From the NCBI RefSeq assembly GCF_006937785.1, contig NZ_SJEE01000014.1, forward strand, positions 1 to 64,000: 64,000 nucleotides of DNA, in the 5' to 3' direction. The notes under the pieces are model-generated. The model saw only the letters and a list, made by a program, of their open reading frames with translations. It ran no database searches and was not told where the DNA came from. The position numbers and the translations under genes are program-made. This stretch comes from Pseudanabaena sp. UWO311. GTDB lineage: Bacteria; Cyanobacteriota; Cyanobacteriia; Pseudanabaenales; Pseudanabaenaceae. The first letter of the stretch is position 1; the number at the start of each line of letters is the position of its first letter. Of this stretch, positions 61,338 to 64,000 are shown in pieces.

Positions 61338-61373
61338 AAAGAAAGGGACGCGATGCGTCCCTTTCTTTTTAGG
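61333..61373. terminator. Palindrome carrying both stop codons of a convergent pair
   Basis: CCTAAAAAGAAAGGGACGC - GAT - GCGTCCCTTTCTTTTTAGG, 19 bp perfect. The plus-strand TAA (61335-61337) and minus-strand TAA (61371-61369) sit at the same place in each arm. Confidence 0.85.
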
Positions 61374-64000
61374 GGCTAGTAAAGATTTCAGGCATTGCTG
61401 ACCAATTGCCAGAGGGTATAAAGGCTGCCCAGTAGTAAGGATATCCGTATTTTTTAAGCAAATCTAGCTGAATTGTTTTGAGGGACTGGCTGCGCCCTTG
61501 ATTTGCCTTGAGGTTTTTGTAGTAGCTCTCGACTAACTCCCTCGAAACTTGGTCATTGACTTTCCAGAGGCTCATCACTTGGCTCTCTGCTCCAGCGAGA
61601 GTAAAGGCGCGACGCAAGCCATACACGCCTTCGCCATTGGTGACTTTGCCTAGCCCTGTTTCACAGGCGGAGAGAAATACGAGTTTAGTTCCTCTGAGGT
61701 CGATAGTAGTGACATCTTGAGCGGTGAGTAAGCCGTTGCAGTTGGGATCATCGCCGCAGGATTGGCGCTGGTTGAAGTTGGCAAGCACTAGCGCTGACTG
61801 CGAGAGGGGATTTTGACGGATCGGGGTGTCGGGATTGGTGTTAGGTGGATCGGGTAGGAAGAAGCCGTGGGTGGCAAAGTGGAGAATGCTAGGGTTGCGA
61901 AGTTTTTTGGCGGCGGATTTGGTGGCTTGGGCTTGGCTCAATAATTGCGCCTGCGGCAATAGATTCTGAATGGCGCTAGTTTCGGCGGCGACGTTGGGGA
62001 GTTGACAGAATATTTGGTTGGCGAGGGAAGTTATTTCTTCACCTCTAGCAGCTATTTGGGTTGGGCAAGGATTGCGACCAATGCTGGCGATTAATTTGTC
62101 TGAGGGTTTGCCATAGTCAGGGTCGGAAAAGAGAACAGGATTTTGGAGATTGATGCCCTTGCGGTTTGGGCGGAGTAAGTCTCGTCCTGACGAGAGATAG
62201 GTGATGTCGTAGGTTTCGATGAGGAAGCGATTTTGCTGGTCAACAAGGGCGGCGAAGGGGATGAGGTTGAGATCGCTATCGGGTGAAATTAGTAAATGGC
62301 GGGCGTTGCCTAGCAAGGGGCGGATCGGTTGCATCAGCTTTTGGTCAAGTTCACGGGCAGTTTGTTTGACTTGGGCTACTGTTAATTGCGGATCGACTTC
62401 GCGATCGGGGTTTGTGGGTGGGCGGCTGATGGCTTGGCGAAATGTTTGAATTGATGGCTCTAGGGTTGCGGCTTCGCCGAGGTCTACCCATTTGGGTTCG
62501 CCTTGATTCTGAAGGATATAGGCAACATAGCGAGGCTTGCCCCATTTGTCTTTATCCAGTGCGGCTTTGGGGTTGAATGGACTGTAGCGAAAGAACTCAA
62601 TCAGGACTGCCTCGGTGGGGATTTGTTTTTGGACGGCTGCGATCGTGACGGTTTCGTTAATTGCTTGCAGTTCGGCACTTCGACGGTTGAGGTTGGATTC
62701 TAGTTCTTCGGCTTGTTGTTGGATTGGGCGATATTTGTCGATGGGGGTATTTTTGAGGGCAAGGTTGGCGAGTTGGCTTTTGAGGGTGAGCCATTGGTCA
62801 AATTGCGGTTGGATGTCGGGGGTGATGTATTGGCGCAGGGTTTGCAGGTTGGTTGATAGGATATCGAGGAGACGACCTTTGCGTTGCAAGATGGCGGTTA
62901 GGGCTAGACGAGTGGCGGCGGGGGTCGTGGGTGCGGCTTGGACGTGGAGGGAGACGGTGTAATTAGTTGTGCCCGAAACAGTTTGTATATAAGCCTGTTT
63001 TTGGGTTTCTGTGCCCGATCCTAGATTGAGTTTTAAGTTATATTCTTCAACTTCAATGCTTTTTTGTCGGAATGTAATGGCGGGATCGATATTCCCCTGT
63101 GACTGATACAACCCTGCAAGATTATTGAGGCTCGTGCCGACATCGGGATGATCTGCTCCTAATGCTTTTTCAGAGATCGCGAGAGAGCGTTTATAAAGTG
63201 GTTCTGCGGCTGGGTAGTTCCCCTGTGATCGATACAACTCTGCAAGACTATTGAGGCTATTGGCGACATCGGGATGCTCGGCTCCTAATGCTTTTTCTCG
63301 AATCGCGAGGGAACGTTTATAAAGTGGTTCTGCGGCTGGGTAGTTCCCCTGTTTTCTATACAACTCTGCAAGATTATTGAGGCTTTGGGCGACATAGGGA
63401 TGCTCGGCTCCTAATGCTTTTTCTCGAATCGCGAGGGAGCGTTTATAAAGTGGTTCTGCGGCTGGATAGTTCCCCTGTGAATCATACAACGCTGCGAGAT
63501 CATTGAGGCTATTGGCGACATAGGGATGCTCGGCTCCTAATGCTTTTTCTACAATCGCAAGGGCTCTTTTATAAAGTGGTTCGGCGGCTGGATAGTTCCC
63601 CTGTGCGAAATATAACCCTGCGAGATTATTGAGACCAGTAGCAACATTAGGATGCTCAGATCCTAGAGTCTTTTCTTTAATTGCAAGGGCTCTTTTATAA
63701 AGTAGTTCGGCGGCTGGGTATTTCCCTTGCTCGACATATAACCCTGCGAGATTATTTAGACTAGTGGCGACATCAGGATGCTCAGATCCTAATGCTTTTT
63801 CTAGAATCGCGAGGGAACGTTTATAAAGTGGTTCTGCGGCTGGGTAGTTCCCTTGTTCGACATATAACCCTGCGAGATCATTGAGACTATTGGCAATATC
63901 GGGATGTTCGGCTCCTAATGCTTTTTCTAGGATCGTGAGGATGCGTTGCGCTGGCGGAATGGCAGCTTGATATTTTCCCTGTTTGCGGAACTGAACCACC
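61369..64000 (-). CDS. TPR-CHAT protein (partial, N-terminus beyond window)
   Basis: At least 876 aa, running off the right edge. The visible N-terminal third has seven to eight kinesin-light-chain-like TPRs of 42 residues (EHPDVANSLNSLAELYRSQG, NYPAAEPLYKRSLAI). A linker and helical region (about 330-500) follow, then a C-terminal CHAT domain (caspase fold) with the dyad His in LHFATHGFF and Cys in LVFLSACETGLG, and a YYWAAFIPSGNW end. CHAT proteins are proteases or adaptors; some, such as Craspase, are activated by partner binding, with TPRs holding the sensor. The open GTG at 63999 is not trusted as a start. Confidence 0.88.
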   Translation of the reverse strand, partial: VVQFRKQGKYQAAIPPAQRILTILEKALGAEHPDIANSLNDLAGLYVEQGNYPAAEPLYKRSLAILEKALGSEHPDVATSLNNLAGLYVEQGKYPAAELLYKRALAIKEKTLGSEHPNVATGLNNLAGLYFAQGNYPAAEPLYKRALAIVEKALGAEHPYVANSLNDLAALYDSQGNYPAAEPLYKRSLAIREKALGAEHPYVAQSLNNLAELYRKQGNYPAAEPLYKRSLAIREKALGAEHPDVANSLNSLAELYRSQGNYPAAEPLYKRSLAISEKALGADHPDVGTSLNNLAGLYQSQGNIDPAITFRQKSIEVEEYNLKLNLGSGTETQKQAYIQTVSGTTNYTVSLHVQAAPTTPAATRLALTAILQRKGRLLDILSTNLQTLRQYITPDIQPQFDQWLTLKSQLANLALKNTPIDKYRPIQQQAEELESNLNRRSAELQAINETVTIAAVQKQIPTEAVLIEFFRYSPFNPKAALDKDKWGKPRYVAYILQNQGEPKWVDLGEAATLEPSIQTFRQAISRPPTNPDREVDPQLTVAQVKQTARELDQKLMQPIRPLLGNARHLLISPDSDLNLIPFAALVDQQNRFLIETYDITYLSSGRDLLRPNRKGINLQNPVLFSDPDYGKPSDKLIASIGRNPCPTQIAARGEEITSLANQIFCQLPNVAAETSAIQNLLPQAQLLSQAQATKSAAKKLRNPSILHFATHGFFLPDPPNTNPDTPIRQNPLSQSALVLANFNQRQSCGDDPNCNGLLTAQDVTTIDLRGTKLVFLSACETGLGKVTNGEGVYGLRRAFTLAGAESQVMSLWKVNDQVSRELVESYYKNLKANQGRSQSLKTIQLDLLKKYGYPYYWAAFIPSGNWSAMPEIFTSP
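63110..63960 (-). repeat. 126-bp tandem repeats encoding TPRs
   Basis: About seven copies of a 126-bp unit (42 codons), each with wording such as GCATCCCGATGTCGCC-type codons (minus strand) and CGTTTATAAAGTGGTTC on the plus strand. The copies are visibly similar at the DNA level, including silent positions, which suggests recent expansion or gene conversion. Confidence 0.8.

Noticed and set aside
63110-63960. CRISPR-like array from regular repeats
   Set aside because: The period is 126 bp in one open frame and encodes TPRs; no short repeat-spacer pattern.

Overview
The window comes from a cyanobacterium. HIP1-type GCGATCGC octamers are scattered through almost every gene, and the gene set is cyanobacterial: petH-type ferredoxin-NADP reductase, AgrE/ArgZ arginine dihydrolase, DUF1825, an Npun_F0494-type protein, arsenosugar-type ArsM, PIN-PhoH, CHASE2 receptors, and caspase-like and CHAT proteins. 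A Pseudanabaena-like lineage is my best guess, from the short two-domain FNR, moderate base composition and characteristic intergenic repeats; it is an inference. I recognised no rRNA, tRNA, CRISPR array, prophage or transposase.

Layout. 1-6 kb: edge repeats, ilvE, moaA, agrE. 6-13 kb: a peroxiredoxin-like gene, a ComFB-type nucleotide receptor, a GH57 glycosidase, a DUF192 lipoprotein, a small bitopic protein and glmS. 13-18 kb is accessory: a Tat-type flavin amine oxidase, a MITE with a nearby copy of its empty site, and a coupled pair, EACC1 plus an orthocaspase whose C-terminal lectin/FGE-like domain looks like the variable region of a diversity-generating retroelement. 18-21 kb: comF, DUF1825, a ThiF-rhodanese enzyme. 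22-32 kb is a signalling block: a Ser/Thr kinase with WD40 repeats, then two FecR/CHASE2 modules feeding GGDEF or GGDEF-EAL domains. 31.6-43.6 kb: ABC exporter, hflX, cbiX, a PAS-GGDEF-EAL protein, NAD(P)HX repair enzyme, PP2C phosphatase, hrcA. 43.7-50 kb: TVP38/DedA protein coupled to arsM, PIN-PhoH, a large secreted unknown, and a 31-residue Lys-rich protein. 50-61 kb: two pentapeptide-repeat proteins, a DUF1537 kinase, a DMT transporter, a histidine kinase, petH, ilvB, rppH, a DUF5684 protein. The right edge cuts a TPR-CHAT protease-like gene.

How parts may work together. Cyclic-di-GMP recurs: two CHASE2 receptors, one PAS-GGDEF-EAL enzyme and a ComFB receptor candidate. Both CHASE2 genes start exactly 20 nt inside the end of a FecR-domain secreted protein, which suggests a co-translated periplasmic partner and membrane receptor. 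Two caspase-fold proteins (orthocaspase, CHAT) point to conflict or cell-death functions.

The intergenic DNA is highly structured. Most genes end at long, nearly perfect palindromes with a three-base loop, and two convergent gene pairs have both stop codons inside one palindrome. A roughly 103-bp repeat with ATACCAA/TTGGTAT ends occurs about nine times in whole or part.
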